A stretch of 64,000 nucleotides of DNA, from positions 7,936,001 to 8,000,000 of the forward strand of contig NZ_CP108086.1 of NCBI RefSeq assembly GCF_036186745.1, read 5' to 3'. Source of the DNA: Microbispora hainanensis. GTDB lineage: Bacteria; Actinomycetota; Actinomycetes; Streptosporangiales; Streptosporangiaceae. The notes below the pieces were generated by a model. It made no database searches. It saw only the letters and a program-made list of their open reading frames with translations, and was not told the origin of the DNA. Made by a program: the position numbers and the translations under genes. Positions 52,501 to 60,041 of this stretch are shown in pieces (positions within the stretch are counted from its first letter, which is position 1; each line of letters starts with the position of its first letter).

Positions 52501-52796
52501 GCACCGCTCATGCCAGCGGCATCCGCACCGGCGGCAGCCCTACCCGTGGACTCCGCGCCGTCGCTATCTGCCCTGTCGGTATGCGTGCCTGGAGCGTCCG
52601 CGCTATCGGTGCCGGGCGCGTCTGCGTGCTGCCGGGGCCCAAACTTGATGATCGGGAAGGGCTCGCGGGCGGACGAGCCGTCGGACGACCACAGTGGGGA
52701 ATTGGCGATCAGGCGATCCCACCAGCCGTCCCACCACTCACCGTCGGCATCGTTCGAATGACGAAGGTGCTCAGGATCGATATCGAACAGATCCAT
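49593..52796 (-). CDS. giant DUF222/HNH endonuclease domain protein (13E12-like)
   Basis: 1067 aa, more than twice the usual 400-500. Order: a short conserved start (MDLFDIDPEHLRHSNDADG); Ala/Gly/Asp low-complexity region (about 55-235); DUF222 domain (about 245-490); an Asp/Thr/Ser-rich, then Ala/Gln/Gly-rich linker of about 420 residues including the Cys cluster CRCDGQGACRCCGEARC; and the HNH nuclease at the C-terminus with CWVDGC, CQIDHADNWSSGG and CQFHNRDRY. DUF222-HNH genes correspond to the multicopy REP13E12 elements of mycobacteria; function is unproven. GGAGG lies before ATG 52796. Codon use in the linkers is repetitive and unlike the neighbours. Confidence 0.88.
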   Translation of the reverse strand: MDLFDIDPEHLRHSNDADGEWWDGWWDRLIANSPLWSSDGSSAREPFPIIKFGPRQHADAPGTDSADAPGTHTDRADSDGAESTGRAAAGADAAGMSGAGTDGAGANAVCWTADSAGSDAGAARGAADRAAAAGADAAGADGARANAARGAAESAAFAGANVGGANGASANAARETAEDAAPAGANGSGSGASADGAGTGGSGAGGSGSGAGAGAGASGGVGGRDRGRGRVRSSWVVVGSVREVAQELALTPLPDDVDMCLAEAEELLFARDRITSALADRVGRVHRAGQARQHGHASTRCWLRTSGGMTVGGAGRLLTLGAELPRLPVVREKFATGELAAGVVEAICAAVAGLTDEQAGLAEPILVDLAGKAGAAEVAKAGRHLRAVLDPDGEERDEQADYGRRFLRVRPGKGGGVEGEFYLPREAGARLMALLQAYAKLRAQGDDRPLTVRQADALIALLEQKIVTELLVVVSAESLPTDPENTNPETTDDPYPDDPATQDPADPATDDTDPATQDTADPAADDDVSDHFADLGDSAPSDYAPDTTGTTDEPSQADDTADHVENARDAEGFEQGQDHTGAPAPAEADDTSDHLADLSDSAPSGHTHHATGNPEAPNETVATGDCDGDAESTDSATGSPYATSGLRDEEARDCGAGERRPGECEPRDTASTAAVESDHTANANSAEDDNTTSTSSAESDETAPTKGDCCDRAATQSGAPHATRGGSAWPADGGAHWHTAPSDTASSGGTASDAPPSQAAHSQAAPTEVAPSQAAWPDPPPEDASVRHTHAGPGPAGDCRHGHSMCRCDGQGACRCCGEARCSRATQASGTSGPSGATPGGPGPERETPPGWASGTAPGAGRGTPGTAQAASQAASQGAAQGASRGAAQGGSPGSPGASAGAMPGAFLGSALGASASTLLGASLGGALGMVPPGLLLATGQVLPVSSVHRLARTSTLVRIVMNAEGQVLDMGRKVRLATPAQRRAVFARYATCWVDGCPLPATMCQIDHADNWSSGGLTDLKLLGPACQFHNRDRYQHPERYTRRNVGEDRWAFTYHRLGRARRLQE

Positions 52797-52850
52797 GGCA
52801 CCTCCATCGAGTGATTCGAAAACTTGTATTAATTCTCTCGCGTCCTTGGG

Positions 52851-52871
52851 GCTAGTTCAAGATCAACTAGC
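52851..52871. promoter_or_regulatory. 21-bp palindrome upstream of the HNH gene
   Basis: GCTAGTT, 7-nt spacer, AACTAGC: perfect 7-bp arms in AT-rich DNA. A TTGAAC within it (minus strand) could be the -35 with GAGAAT 17 bp downstream as -10. Confidence 0.5.
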
Positions 52872-53107
52872 AATCTCTTGGAATCACAGGTCGGGGACAG
52901 CAACGGTCCTGACGTAGGTTTCGGCGGTCGGCGGTCGGCGGTCGGCAGGCAGACGGCCGGGCGCTCGGCGATCTCCCGACACGCGACGTCGGGGGCGCTG
53001 TGCGCGGAGGACGTCGCGGTCGTGCGGGAGCACTGTGCCGGGCAGTCGGGTCGCGGGCGGGTGGGGAGGCGCGGGTTGCGGCGAAGTACGCCGCTGCGAC
53101 GGGCCGA

Positions 53108-53292
53108 GACGCCTGGCCGGGCAGCCGGGTCGCGGACGGGTCGAGACGCCTGGCCGGGCAGCCGGGTCGCGGACGGGCCGGGACGCCTGGCCGGGCAGCC
53201 GGGTCGCGGACGGGCCGGGACGCCTGGCCGGGCAGCCGGGTCGCGGACGGGCCGGGACGCCTGGCCGGAGAGTCGGGCGCGGGAGGGTCGGG
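53108..53292. repeat. 37-bp GC-rich minisatellite, five copies
   Basis: GACGCCTGGCCGGGCAGCCG opens each unit, at 53108, 53145, 53182, 53219 and 53256 (the last diverged). Period 37 shifts reading frame each unit, so it is not coding. 52872-53107 holds no gene. Confidence 0.92.
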
Positions 53293-53343
53293 ACGGCTGG
53301 CACTGCGGTATCGGTCTCCGGTCAGGATTTTCGGCCCGGGGAG

Positions 53344-53420
53344 CGCAGCGTCGGATTCCGTGGTCACGCCTTCCTGACCCGGTGCTGCAACGTCGAGCCT
53401 GTGGTCACGACGCGCTGACC
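53344..53420. repeat. dispersed 35-bp repeat, copies B and C
   Basis: Copy B (53344-53379, TTCCGTGGTCACGCC) and copy C (53385-53420, GTGGTCACGACGCGCTGACC) lie head to tail in the same orientation as copy A at 49061. Confidence 0.7.
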
Positions 53421-53429
53421 GCTGACTTC

Positions 53430-53744
53430 TCACCCGCCGGGCCGGACCAGGCCGCTCTCGTAGGCCAGGATGACGAGCTGCACCCGGTCGCGGACGTCCA
53501 GCTTGGCGATGGCCCTGGCGACATGGGTCTTGGCGGTCGGCGGGCTGATGACCAGGTGCTCGGCGATCTCGCCGTTGGACAGGCCGAACGCGACAAGCGG
53601 GGATCGTGGACAGTTTCCCACGCTCGTGACGTCGAGCCCGGCGGCGCGGGCGCGATCCTCGACCGAGCGCAGCAGGTCGCCCCGGCGGCGCGGCGTAGGC
53701 GAGACCGGCGGCGACGAGGGCCGCGAGCTGCATCCCCTCGTCAA
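53430..53744 (-). pseudogene. broken LuxR/NarL-type regulator, only the recognition helices left
   Basis: The end of the frame, LSNGEIAEHLVISPPTAKTH then VARAIAKLDVRDRVQLVILA, is a good NarL-type helix-turn-helix and C-terminus. The preceding LTxRE helix and the receiver domain are missing, replaced by unrelated sequence (VGNCPRSPLVAFG). I read it as a truncated remnant of a response regulator. Confidence 0.6.
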
Positions 53745-53789
53745 GGGTCCCGTAGTCCCGCGGACGAGGTGCGGAACGTACGGGACCGG

Positions 53790-53818
53790 TTGACGCTCTT
53801 TTGGCTAACCGCTATCTA
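53790..53818 (+). promoter_or_regulatory. promoter of the PadR-ABC operon
   Basis: -35 TTGACG (53790-53795), 17-bp spacer, -10 TATCTA (53813-53818): one of the best consensus promoters in the window. Confidence 0.7.
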
Positions 53819-53845
53819 TTGAGGGGTCGTAGAGGAGGGTGGCCC

Positions 53846-54382
53846 GTGCAGGACGTGGTGCTGGCGCTGCTGGCCAAGGAGCCGTCGCACGGGTACGACC
53901 TGCGTCAACGGCTGGCGGCCGCGCTCGGACCGCTGGGAGACACGCTCAACGCGGGGCAGATCTATGTGACGCTCACGCGGCTGGAGAAGGCGGGCCTGGT
54001 CGTCCAGGACCGCGAGGACGCGCCGGTGCGCGGCCCGCGGCGCAAGGTGTACGCGCTGACCGCGGCCGGGCAGGAGCGGGTGGCCGCGTGGATGGCCGAG
54101 AGCACCGGGCCCAGAACGGACGTGACGGAGTTCCATCTGAAGCTGGTGGCCGCCGCGGAGTCGGGTCTGGCCGACCCGGTCGCGCTCGTGGACGCGCGGC
54201 GGCGGGAGCTGATGCGCAGCCTCGCCGAGGCCCAGCGCGCCGCCCTCGCTCACGACACGGATTCGGAGGCCGGGCTGCTTCTGGAGGGCATCGCGCTCCG
54301 ATTGCAGGCCGACCTGCGCTGGTTGGAGGCGTGCGAGCGGACCTGGTCCGCCCGGCGCGGGGAGGGCGGAGGAAACGGATGA
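53846..54382 (+). CDS. PadR family transcriptional regulator
   Basis: 178 aa. Winged helix: DVVLALLAKEPSHGYDLRQRL, then NAGQIYVTLTRLEKAGLVVQDRE, the PadR signature, and a C-terminal dimerisation helix region. GTG 53846 follows GGAGG by 7 nt. It is the first gene of an operon with an ABC ATPase and a permease, whose expression it probably controls in response to an exported compound. Its stop overlaps the next start (ATGA). Confidence 0.93.
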   Translation: MQDVVLALLAKEPSHGYDLRQRLAAALGPLGDTLNAGQIYVTLTRLEKAGLVVQDREDAPVRGPRRKVYALTAAGQERVAAWMAESTGPRTDVTEFHLKLVAAAESGLADPVALVDARRRELMRSLAEAQRAALAHDTDSEAGLLLEGIALRLQADLRWLEACERTWSARRGEGGGNG

Positions 54383-55248
54383 GAACAGTCGTGCCAAGGG
54401 TCAGGGGCCGGTCGTCGCGGAGTGACACGTGCGACAGCCCGCGCCCGGGACCGGCCGGCCGGCGGCCCGCCGAGGCCCCGGGACCGGCACTGCGGGCGGT
54501 CGGCCTGACCCGCGTGTACGGGCAGGACGAGAGCATGGTGTGGGCCGTCGACGGGGTCGACCTCGATGTTCCCGCCGGGCAGACGCTCGCCGTGACCGGG
54601 CCCAGCGGCTGCGGCAAGTCCACGTTGCTCCAGCTCCTCGGCGGGCTCGACCGGCCCACCGAGGGCGAGGTGTGGCTGGGCGGCATGCGCATCGACCACC
54701 TGAGCGAACGGGCGCTGGCCCGGCTGCGGCGCCGATCGGTGGGGTTCGTCTTCCAGGCCTATCACCTGATGTACGAGCTGAGCGCGGCGCAGAACGTCGA
54801 GCTGCCCGCGCTGCTCGCCGGCGCCTCGCCGCGGGCCGCCCGCCGCCGCGCCGAGGAACTGCTGCAGCAGGTCGGGCTCGCCGGCCGCGCCCGGCATCTG
54901 CCGTCCGAGCTGTCCGGGGGGCAGCGGCAGCGGGTCGCCGTCGCCCGTGCCCTGGCCAACGATCCGCTGGTCGTCCTCGCAGACGAGCCCACCGGCAACC
55001 TCGACAGCGCCGCGACCCATGACATTCTCCGGCTCTTCGACGAGCTGCGCGCCGCCGGTCAGACCCTGGTCATGGTCACCCATGACGAGCGCGTCGCCGC
55101 CACCGCCGACCGCGTGATCTCCATGCGGGACGGGACGCTGGCGGACGACACCCGCCTGGACGGCGACGGCCGCGGCATGCGGCACAGCCACCAAGGCACG
55201 GGGTCAGGCGGCACGGGGCTCGGCGCGCTGCTGCGCTGGGAGGACTGA
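54379..55248 (+). CDS. ABC transporter ATP-binding protein (MacB/LolD type)
   Basis: 289 aa. Walker A TGPSGCGKSTLL, Q-loop FVFQAYHLMYELS, signature ELSGGQRQRVAVARAL, Walker B PLVVLADEPTGNLDS and switch His in MVTHDERVA. The PTGNLDS sequence is typical of MacB/LolD/FtsE ATPases that pair with FtsX-like permeases, and such a permease follows 2 bp later. An N-terminal extension of about 40 residues is rich in Arg, Pro and Gly. Confidence 0.95.
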   Translation: MRTVVPRVRGRSSRSDTCDSPRPGPAGRRPAEAPGPALRAVGLTRVYGQDESMVWAVDGVDLDVPAGQTLAVTGPSGCGKSTLLQLLGGLDRPTEGEVWLGGMRIDHLSERALARLRRRSVGFVFQAYHLMYELSAAQNVELPALLAGASPRAARRRAEELLQQVGLAGRARHLPSELSGGQRQRVAVARALANDPLVVLADEPTGNLDSAATHDILRLFDELRAAGQTLVMVTHDERVAATADRVISMRDGTLADDTRLDGDGRGMRHSHQGTGSGGTGLGALLRWED

Positions 55249-55250
55249 GC

Positions 55251-57026
55251 ATGGGACACCTGCTGCTGACCTGGCGCCTGATCCTGCACGACGTGCGCCG
55301 CCACCCCATCGAGGCCCTCGTGTTCCTGGTCGCCGTCACCCTCGCCATCGCCTCCCTGACCCTGGGGCTGACGGCCCGCACCGCCCTGGCCACGGCGTAC
55401 CTGAAGACCCGCGCGGCCACCGCCGGTCCCGACATCACCGCCATCACGACCGACAGGGACCCGTCCGGCCTGGCAGGGCGCCTCGCGGACACGCCCGGCG
55501 TGGCCGCGCAGGCCGAGCCGATCTTCGCGTTCGACACCATGATCCGGGCGCACGGCCGGAGCGCGCGCTCCTCGGTCGAGGGACGGAACGGCGAACCGTC
55601 CGCCCTGGACCGGCCGCTGGTGACCGCCGGCACCTGGGTGCGTCCCGGCGGCGCGGTGATCGAGCGCGGCTTCGCGCAGGCGCTCGGTGTGCGCGTCGGC
55701 GACCACGTCACCATCCGCGGACGCGGCTATCCGGTCGTCGGGATCGCGATCAGCGCGTCCACCCCCGTGTATCCGTGGAGCGACTGGGCCCAGGGGCCCG
55801 GGCCGTCCGACTACGGCGGCAGGATCTGGCTCACCACCGCCGACGCCCGCGCGGCGGCGGGCCACACCGCCGGTGTCCACCTGATCCATCTGAAGCTGAC
55901 CGACCCCGCGGATCCCGGCCGGTGGAGCCGCACCGTGTTCACCGACGACCGCAGGGGCGACTCCTGGGTGAACACCCACAACTGGCAGACCGTCCTCCGC
56001 ACGGACTCGGTCATGATCAGGAACATGCAGCCGGCCCTGGTCGTGGGCGGCTGGCTGCTCGCCGCGGCCGCGCTCGTCACCCTCGCCGCGCTCGCCACCG
56101 CACGCGCCGCCCGCGACACCCGGCGTGCCGCACTGCTCAAGGCCGTCGGCGCCGGCCCCGGCACGGTCACCGCCATCCTGCTGGCGCCGCACCTGCTGCT
56201 GACCTTCCTGTCCACCGCGCTCGGCCTCGCCGCCGGGACGCTGGCCGCGCCCCACCTGATCGATCCCAGCGCCGGGCTGCTCGACACCGCCGGGCCTCCG
56301 GACTCCGTCACCGTCTTCGCCGCGGTCTTCCTCGCCGTCGTGGTCGCCGTGACCGGTGCGCTCGGCCCCGCCGTACGCGCCGCCCGGGGCAGCACCGTCC
56401 AGAACCTGGCCGACCCGGCCCACACGCTCACGCGCCGTCCGCGCCTGAACGCCGTGACGGCCTACCTGCCCACCTCGCTGCTGCTCGGCGTACGGCTCCT
56501 GGCCCGCCGGCCCGGCCGCGCCGTCCTGGCCTCCGCCGGCACGGCCGCCACGACCGTCATGGTCACCGCGCTGCTCACCTTCCACGCCGAGCTCGACGCG
56601 ACCCCCGCCGTCAGGCGGTTCGGCCCCCTCGAAGTGCGGACCGACCAGACCGGCCAGGTGCTGCTCGCCGTCACCTTCGCGCTGGTGGCGCTGTCCACGC
56701 TCAACACCGTGCTCCTCAGCTGGGGCACCGCCGTGCAGGCCCGGCGCGCCCTGACCATCACCCGTACGCTCGGCACCACCCCGGGCCAGATCGTCGCGGC
56801 GCACTGCGTCACGCAGCTCCTGCCCGCCGTGCCCGGGGTGGCGGCGGGCGTTCCGGCCGGGCTCGGCCTGTACTGGTTCTTCGCCACGTCGGTCACTCCC
56901 CCGGGGTCCTGGTTGCTGACCGCCGTGCTCGCCATCCTGCTGGCGGTCGCGGCGTTGACCGCGCTGCCCGCGTGGATCCACACCCGCGAGCCCGCGGGGC
57001 GCGTCCTCACCATGGAGACCGCGTGA
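55251..57026 (+). CDS. FtsX-like ABC permease (two FtsX units)
   Basis: 591 aa. TM1 (about 18-40), a large extracytoplasmic domain of about 220 residues, then three membrane segments (about 263-285, 305-330, 350-372) and a second set of four after residue 410. This is the duplicated FtsX layout of MacB-like exporters that move lipids or peptides out of the membrane. It works with the ATPase upstream; both are probably repressed by the PadR protein. Substrate unknown. Confidence 0.92.
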   Translation: MGHLLLTWRLILHDVRRHPIEALVFLVAVTLAIASLTLGLTARTALATAYLKTRAATAGPDITAITTDRDPSGLAGRLADTPGVAAQAEPIFAFDTMIRAHGRSARSSVEGRNGEPSALDRPLVTAGTWVRPGGAVIERGFAQALGVRVGDHVTIRGRGYPVVGIAISASTPVYPWSDWAQGPGPSDYGGRIWLTTADARAAAGHTAGVHLIHLKLTDPADPGRWSRTVFTDDRRGDSWVNTHNWQTVLRTDSVMIRNMQPALVVGGWLLAAAALVTLAALATARAARDTRRAALLKAVGAGPGTVTAILLAPHLLLTFLSTALGLAAGTLAAPHLIDPSAGLLDTAGPPDSVTVFAAVFLAVVVAVTGALGPAVRAARGSTVQNLADPAHTLTRRPRLNAVTAYLPTSLLLGVRLLARRPGRAVLASAGTAATTVMVTALLTFHAELDATPAVRRFGPLEVRTDQTGQVLLAVTFALVALSTLNTVLLSWGTAVQARRALTITRTLGTTPGQIVAAHCVTQLLPAVPGVAAGVPAGLGLYWFFATSVTPPGSWLLTAVLAILLAVAALTALPAWIHTREPAGRVLTMETA

Positions 57027-57080
57027 CGGCCCCCGGCCCGCCCGGCCCGCCCGGCGGGCACCGCGGGTATATCCGCTAGC

Positions 57081-57110
57081 CTTAGATAGTACCGATCGGT
57101 TCGATCTAAG
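57081..57110. promoter_or_regulatory. 30-bp hyphenated palindrome before the hydrolase gene
   Basis: CTTAGAT, AGT, ACCGATCGGT, TCG, ATCTAAG: 13 of 15 pairs are complementary. It lies 10 bp before ATG 57120 and resembles TetR-type operators. Confidence 0.65.
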
Positions 57111-57119
57111 CGAGGACGG

Positions 57120-57929
57120 ATGACCCCCGAGATCCCGGCGGCCAACGCCAATGTGACGTTCGACAGCGACGGCGAGACCCTGCTGGGCGTCCTGCATCTC
57201 CCGGCCGGGCCGGGACCGCATCCGGTCGTCGTGCTGCTGCACGGCTTCCCCGGGCACGAGCGCAACTTCGACCTGGCCCAGCACCTGCGCCGTGCCGGAT
57301 ACGCCGCCCTCGTCTTCCACTACCGCGGGTCCTGGGGCGTCGGCGGGTCCTGGTCGTGGACCACCTCGCTTGAGGACGCCGCCCGCGTCGTGGCCGCCGT
57401 ACGCGAGCCGGGTTTCGCCGCCGCGCACCGCCTCGATCCGGACCGGCTGGCACTGGCGGGGCACAGCTTCGGCGGCTTCGCCGCGCTGACGACCGCGGCG
57501 GGCGACCCGGGCGTCCGCGCCGTCGCGTCGGTGTCGGCGTTCGACTTCGGCTCCGTCGCGGCCGCCTGCCGGGAGGACGCGGCGCTGCGGGCGGCGTACG
57601 TCGAGGGGTTCGGCGACGACCTGCTTCCTCTGAAGGGCACCAGCGGCGCCGCGCTCGTGGACGAGATGATCGCGGCGGGCGAGGCGTGGCGCCTGTCCTC
57701 GCTCACCCCGAAGCTCGCGGACCGGCCGGTCCTGCTCATCGGCACGGCCGGGCGCGACACCATCACCCCCGCCGCGCGCCACCACGATCCCGTGGTGGCC
57801 GCCTACACCGCTTATCCCGTGCCGCGCCTGGAGCACCACGTGTTCGACACCGATCACGCCCTCTCCGACCACCGCCTCGAACTCGCCGAGACCATCCGCG
57901 ATTTCCTCGACCGGCACCTCGGCGGCTGA
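57120..57929 (+). CDS. alpha/beta hydrolase (dienelactone-hydrolase/esterase-like)
   Basis: 269 aa. Oxyanion segment VVVLLHGFPGHERNFD, nucleophile elbow LALAGHSFGGFAAL (Ser), acid in LLIGTAGRDTITP and base His in FDTDHALSDHR. The start (VTFDSDGETLLGVLHLPAG) is typical of cytoplasmic acyl-peptidase-like esterases. GAGGA precedes ATG 57120. The 30-bp palindrome covers its promoter, but the nearest TetR gene is 2 kb away. It ends exactly where the convergent gene ends. Confidence 0.88.
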   Translation: MTPEIPAANANVTFDSDGETLLGVLHLPAGPGPHPVVVLLHGFPGHERNFDLAQHLRRAGYAALVFHYRGSWGVGGSWSWTTSLEDAARVVAAVREPGFAAAHRLDPDRLALAGHSFGGFAALTTAAGDPGVRAVASVSAFDFGSVAAACREDAALRAAYVEGFGDDLLPLKGTSGAALVDEMIAAGEAWRLSSLTPKLADRPVLLIGTAGRDTITPAARHHDPVVAAYTAYPVPRLEHHVFDTDHALSDHRLELAETIRDFLDRHLGG

Positions 57930-59162
57930 TCACGCCGCCTGCTGCTCCCGCATGCCCCACGGGGTGCCGTACGCCGTGAGCAGGTCGAGGAACGGCCTGG
58001 GCGGCAGGGCTTCGGGGCCGAGGACACCGGCGCCGGACCAGACGCCGCCGGCCATCAGTTCGAGGGCGACGACCGGGTTGACCGCGGTCTGCCACACCAC
58101 CGCCTGGGAGCCGTACTCACGCATGGACCACTGGTTGTCGACCACGTGGTAGAGGTAGACCTCGCGCGGGCCGCCGTCCTTGGTGCCCTTGACCCAGGTG
58201 CCGGCGCACGTCTTGCCGTGCATGCGGTCTCCCAGGCTCGCCGGGTCGGGCAGGCACGCGGCGACCACGTCGCGCGGGGACACCTCGACGACGGCGCCGC
58301 CCTCGGCGACGACGCGGACGGGCTCGGTGCGGTCGAGCCCCACCAGATGAAGGGTCCGCAGCGTGTCGATGAACCGCTCGCCCAGGCCGTATTTGAAGGT
58401 CACCCGCTCGGCGTCGATCCAGCGGGGCATGAGCAGGACCTCTTCGTGCTCGACGTTGACGCACTCGACCGGGCCGATGCCCTCGGGAAAGTCGAACACC
58501 TCCGGCTCGCTGAACGGCGGGGTGGTGAACCAGCCCCGGCCTGCCTCGTAGACGACCGGCGGGTTGAGGCACTCCTCGATGGTGGTCCAGATACTGAACG
58601 AGGGCGCGAAGTCGTACCCCTCGACGGTGAGGTTCGCGCCGTCGCGTACGCCGATCTCCTCGATGTGGTCGAACAGCTCGTCGGCGGCGTATCGGGCGAA
58701 GACGTCCGACAGCCCCGGCTCCACCCCGATGCCGACCAGGGCCAGCCTGCCCGCCTTCTCCCATTCGGCCGCCATCTCGAACTGGGCGTCCCCCAGCTTG
58801 ACCCCGCACGCCTCGTACGGACGCTCCGGGTGCGGCCGTGACAGCGACATCGCCATGTCGAGGTAGTGCGCCCCGGCAGACAGCGCCGTCCGGAACAGCG
58901 GCATCACGAACCGCGGGTCGGTGGCGTTGAGCAGGACGTCGCAGCGGTGCTCGGCCAGCAGCGCCGCCACCGCGGACTCGTCTCCCGCGTCCACCCGCCG
59001 GGCGGTGAACCGGGCGCCCGCCTCCCCCAGCGCGGCGACGGCCGCCTCCGCACGGGACAGGTCGTAGTCGGCGACGACCATGTGCTCGAAGAAGGACCGG
59101 CGGGCCGCGATCCGGGTGATCGCCGTACCGACGCCACCGGCGCCGACGAGCAGAACACGCAT
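57930..59162 (-). CDS. saccharopine dehydrogenase-like oxidoreductase
   Basis: 410 aa. Rossmann start MRVLLVGAGGVGTAITRIAARR with an acidic residue after strand 2 (VVADYDLSRAEAA), so NAD(H) is likely. DVLLNATDPRFVMPLF and LVGIGVEPGLSDVFARY are family segments (lysine 6-/carboxynorspermidine dehydrogenase group). No polyamine or lysine genes adjoin. GGGAGC lies 7 nt before ATG 59162. The TetR gene is divergent and probably its regulator. Confidence 0.88.
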   Translation of the reverse strand: MRVLLVGAGGVGTAITRIAARRSFFEHMVVADYDLSRAEAAVAALGEAGARFTARRVDAGDESAVAALLAEHRCDVLLNATDPRFVMPLFRTALSAGAHYLDMAMSLSRPHPERPYEACGVKLGDAQFEMAAEWEKAGRLALVGIGVEPGLSDVFARYAADELFDHIEEIGVRDGANLTVEGYDFAPSFSIWTTIEECLNPPVVYEAGRGWFTTPPFSEPEVFDFPEGIGPVECVNVEHEEVLLMPRWIDAERVTFKYGLGERFIDTLRTLHLVGLDRTEPVRVVAEGGAVVEVSPRDVVAACLPDPASLGDRMHGKTCAGTWVKGTKDGGPREVYLYHVVDNQWSMREYGSQAVVWQTAVNPVVALELMAGGVWSGAGVLGPEALPPRPFLDLLTAYGTPWGMREQQAA

Positions 59163-59275
59163 GACAAAGCTCCCTTTTAAGGACAAAGACCCCTTTGGTG
59201 CCCACGATCCAACGTCACCCCCGCATCGAACGTCAATGGTGTTGGCATAAGGTGGCCACCGAGGAAGGGAGCATC

Positions 59276-59974
59276 ATGCCCAAGCCGGTGGTTTCCGAGT
59301 CGGCGCGCCGGCGGCGCCGCCCGACGAAGAACGGAGTCGTCCTCTCCGAGGACCTGATCGTGCGCACCGCCCTGCGCATGCTGCGCGAGCACGGCTCCGC
59401 CGGACTGTCCGTACGGCGGCTCGGCGTCGCCCTGGGCGCCGACCCGAGCACGCTCTACCGCTACTTCGCCGGCATCGACGACCTGACCCTGGCCATCGGC
59501 GACATGCTCATCGGCCGGGCCATGGACGGCTGGCAGGCCACCGGCGACTGGCGCGCCGACCTTCGCGAGCTGGGCCTGCGCATCCACGCGGCCTACCTCG
59601 AACACCCCCAGGCCGCGGTGCTGACCGCCAGCCGCATCAGCGGCAAGTCGCACGAGATCGCGGCGGACGAGGCGATCCTCGGGCTGCTGCGCGGCGCCGG
59701 TTTCCCCGACCGTGCGGCGGTCCGGGTCTACCACGCGTTCATCGACATGACGCTGGCCTTCGCCGCGCTTGACGCGGCGTCCCTCGCGCTGCCGGAGCGG
59801 GCCCGCCGGGCGGACGAGGAGATGTGGCAGGCGACCTACGCCCGCCTGTCCCCCGCCACCCATCCCAACATCGCGGCGGTGGCGCCCCTGCTGGTGGCCG
59901 ACATGAACGACAGCGCCTACCCCGCCGCGCTCGACATGCTGCTCGCCAGCGCCGCGCACGAGAGCCACAGATGA
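59276..59974 (+). CDS. TetR family regulator
   Basis: 232 aa. HTH: IVRTALRMLREHGSAGLSVRRLGVALGADPSTLYRYF, after a basic N-terminal tail (SARRRRRPTKNG). The C-terminal part resembles the TetR_C group with DMTLAFAALDAASLALP. GGAAGGGAG lies before ATG 59276. The 113-bp divergent region toward the saccharopine dehydrogenase-like gene contains AACGTCA twice (near 59213 and 59230) and CCAAC..GGTGTTGG as an imperfect inverted repeat, so control of that gene is likely. Confidence 0.92.
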   Translation: MPKPVVSESARRRRRPTKNGVVLSEDLIVRTALRMLREHGSAGLSVRRLGVALGADPSTLYRYFAGIDDLTLAIGDMLIGRAMDGWQATGDWRADLRELGLRIHAAYLEHPQAAVLTASRISGKSHEIAADEAILGLLRGAGFPDRAAVRVYHAFIDMTLAFAALDAASLALPERARRADEEMWQATYARLSPATHPNIAAVAPLLVADMNDSAYPAALDMLLASAAHESHR

Positions 59975-60041
59975 CGTCGGATGGCCGGGCCCGCCGTGCT
60001 CGCCTTGCGCCCACCGGCAGGTCCCCGAGAGGCCCACACCG

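Noticed and set aside
53000..53400. Long frames through the 37-bp minisatellite
   Set aside because: The period is not a multiple of three, so every frame stays open only by composition.
55059..57917. Long frame antisense to the permease and hydrolase genes
   Set aside because: It spans two well-supported plus-strand genes and shows only low-complexity translation.
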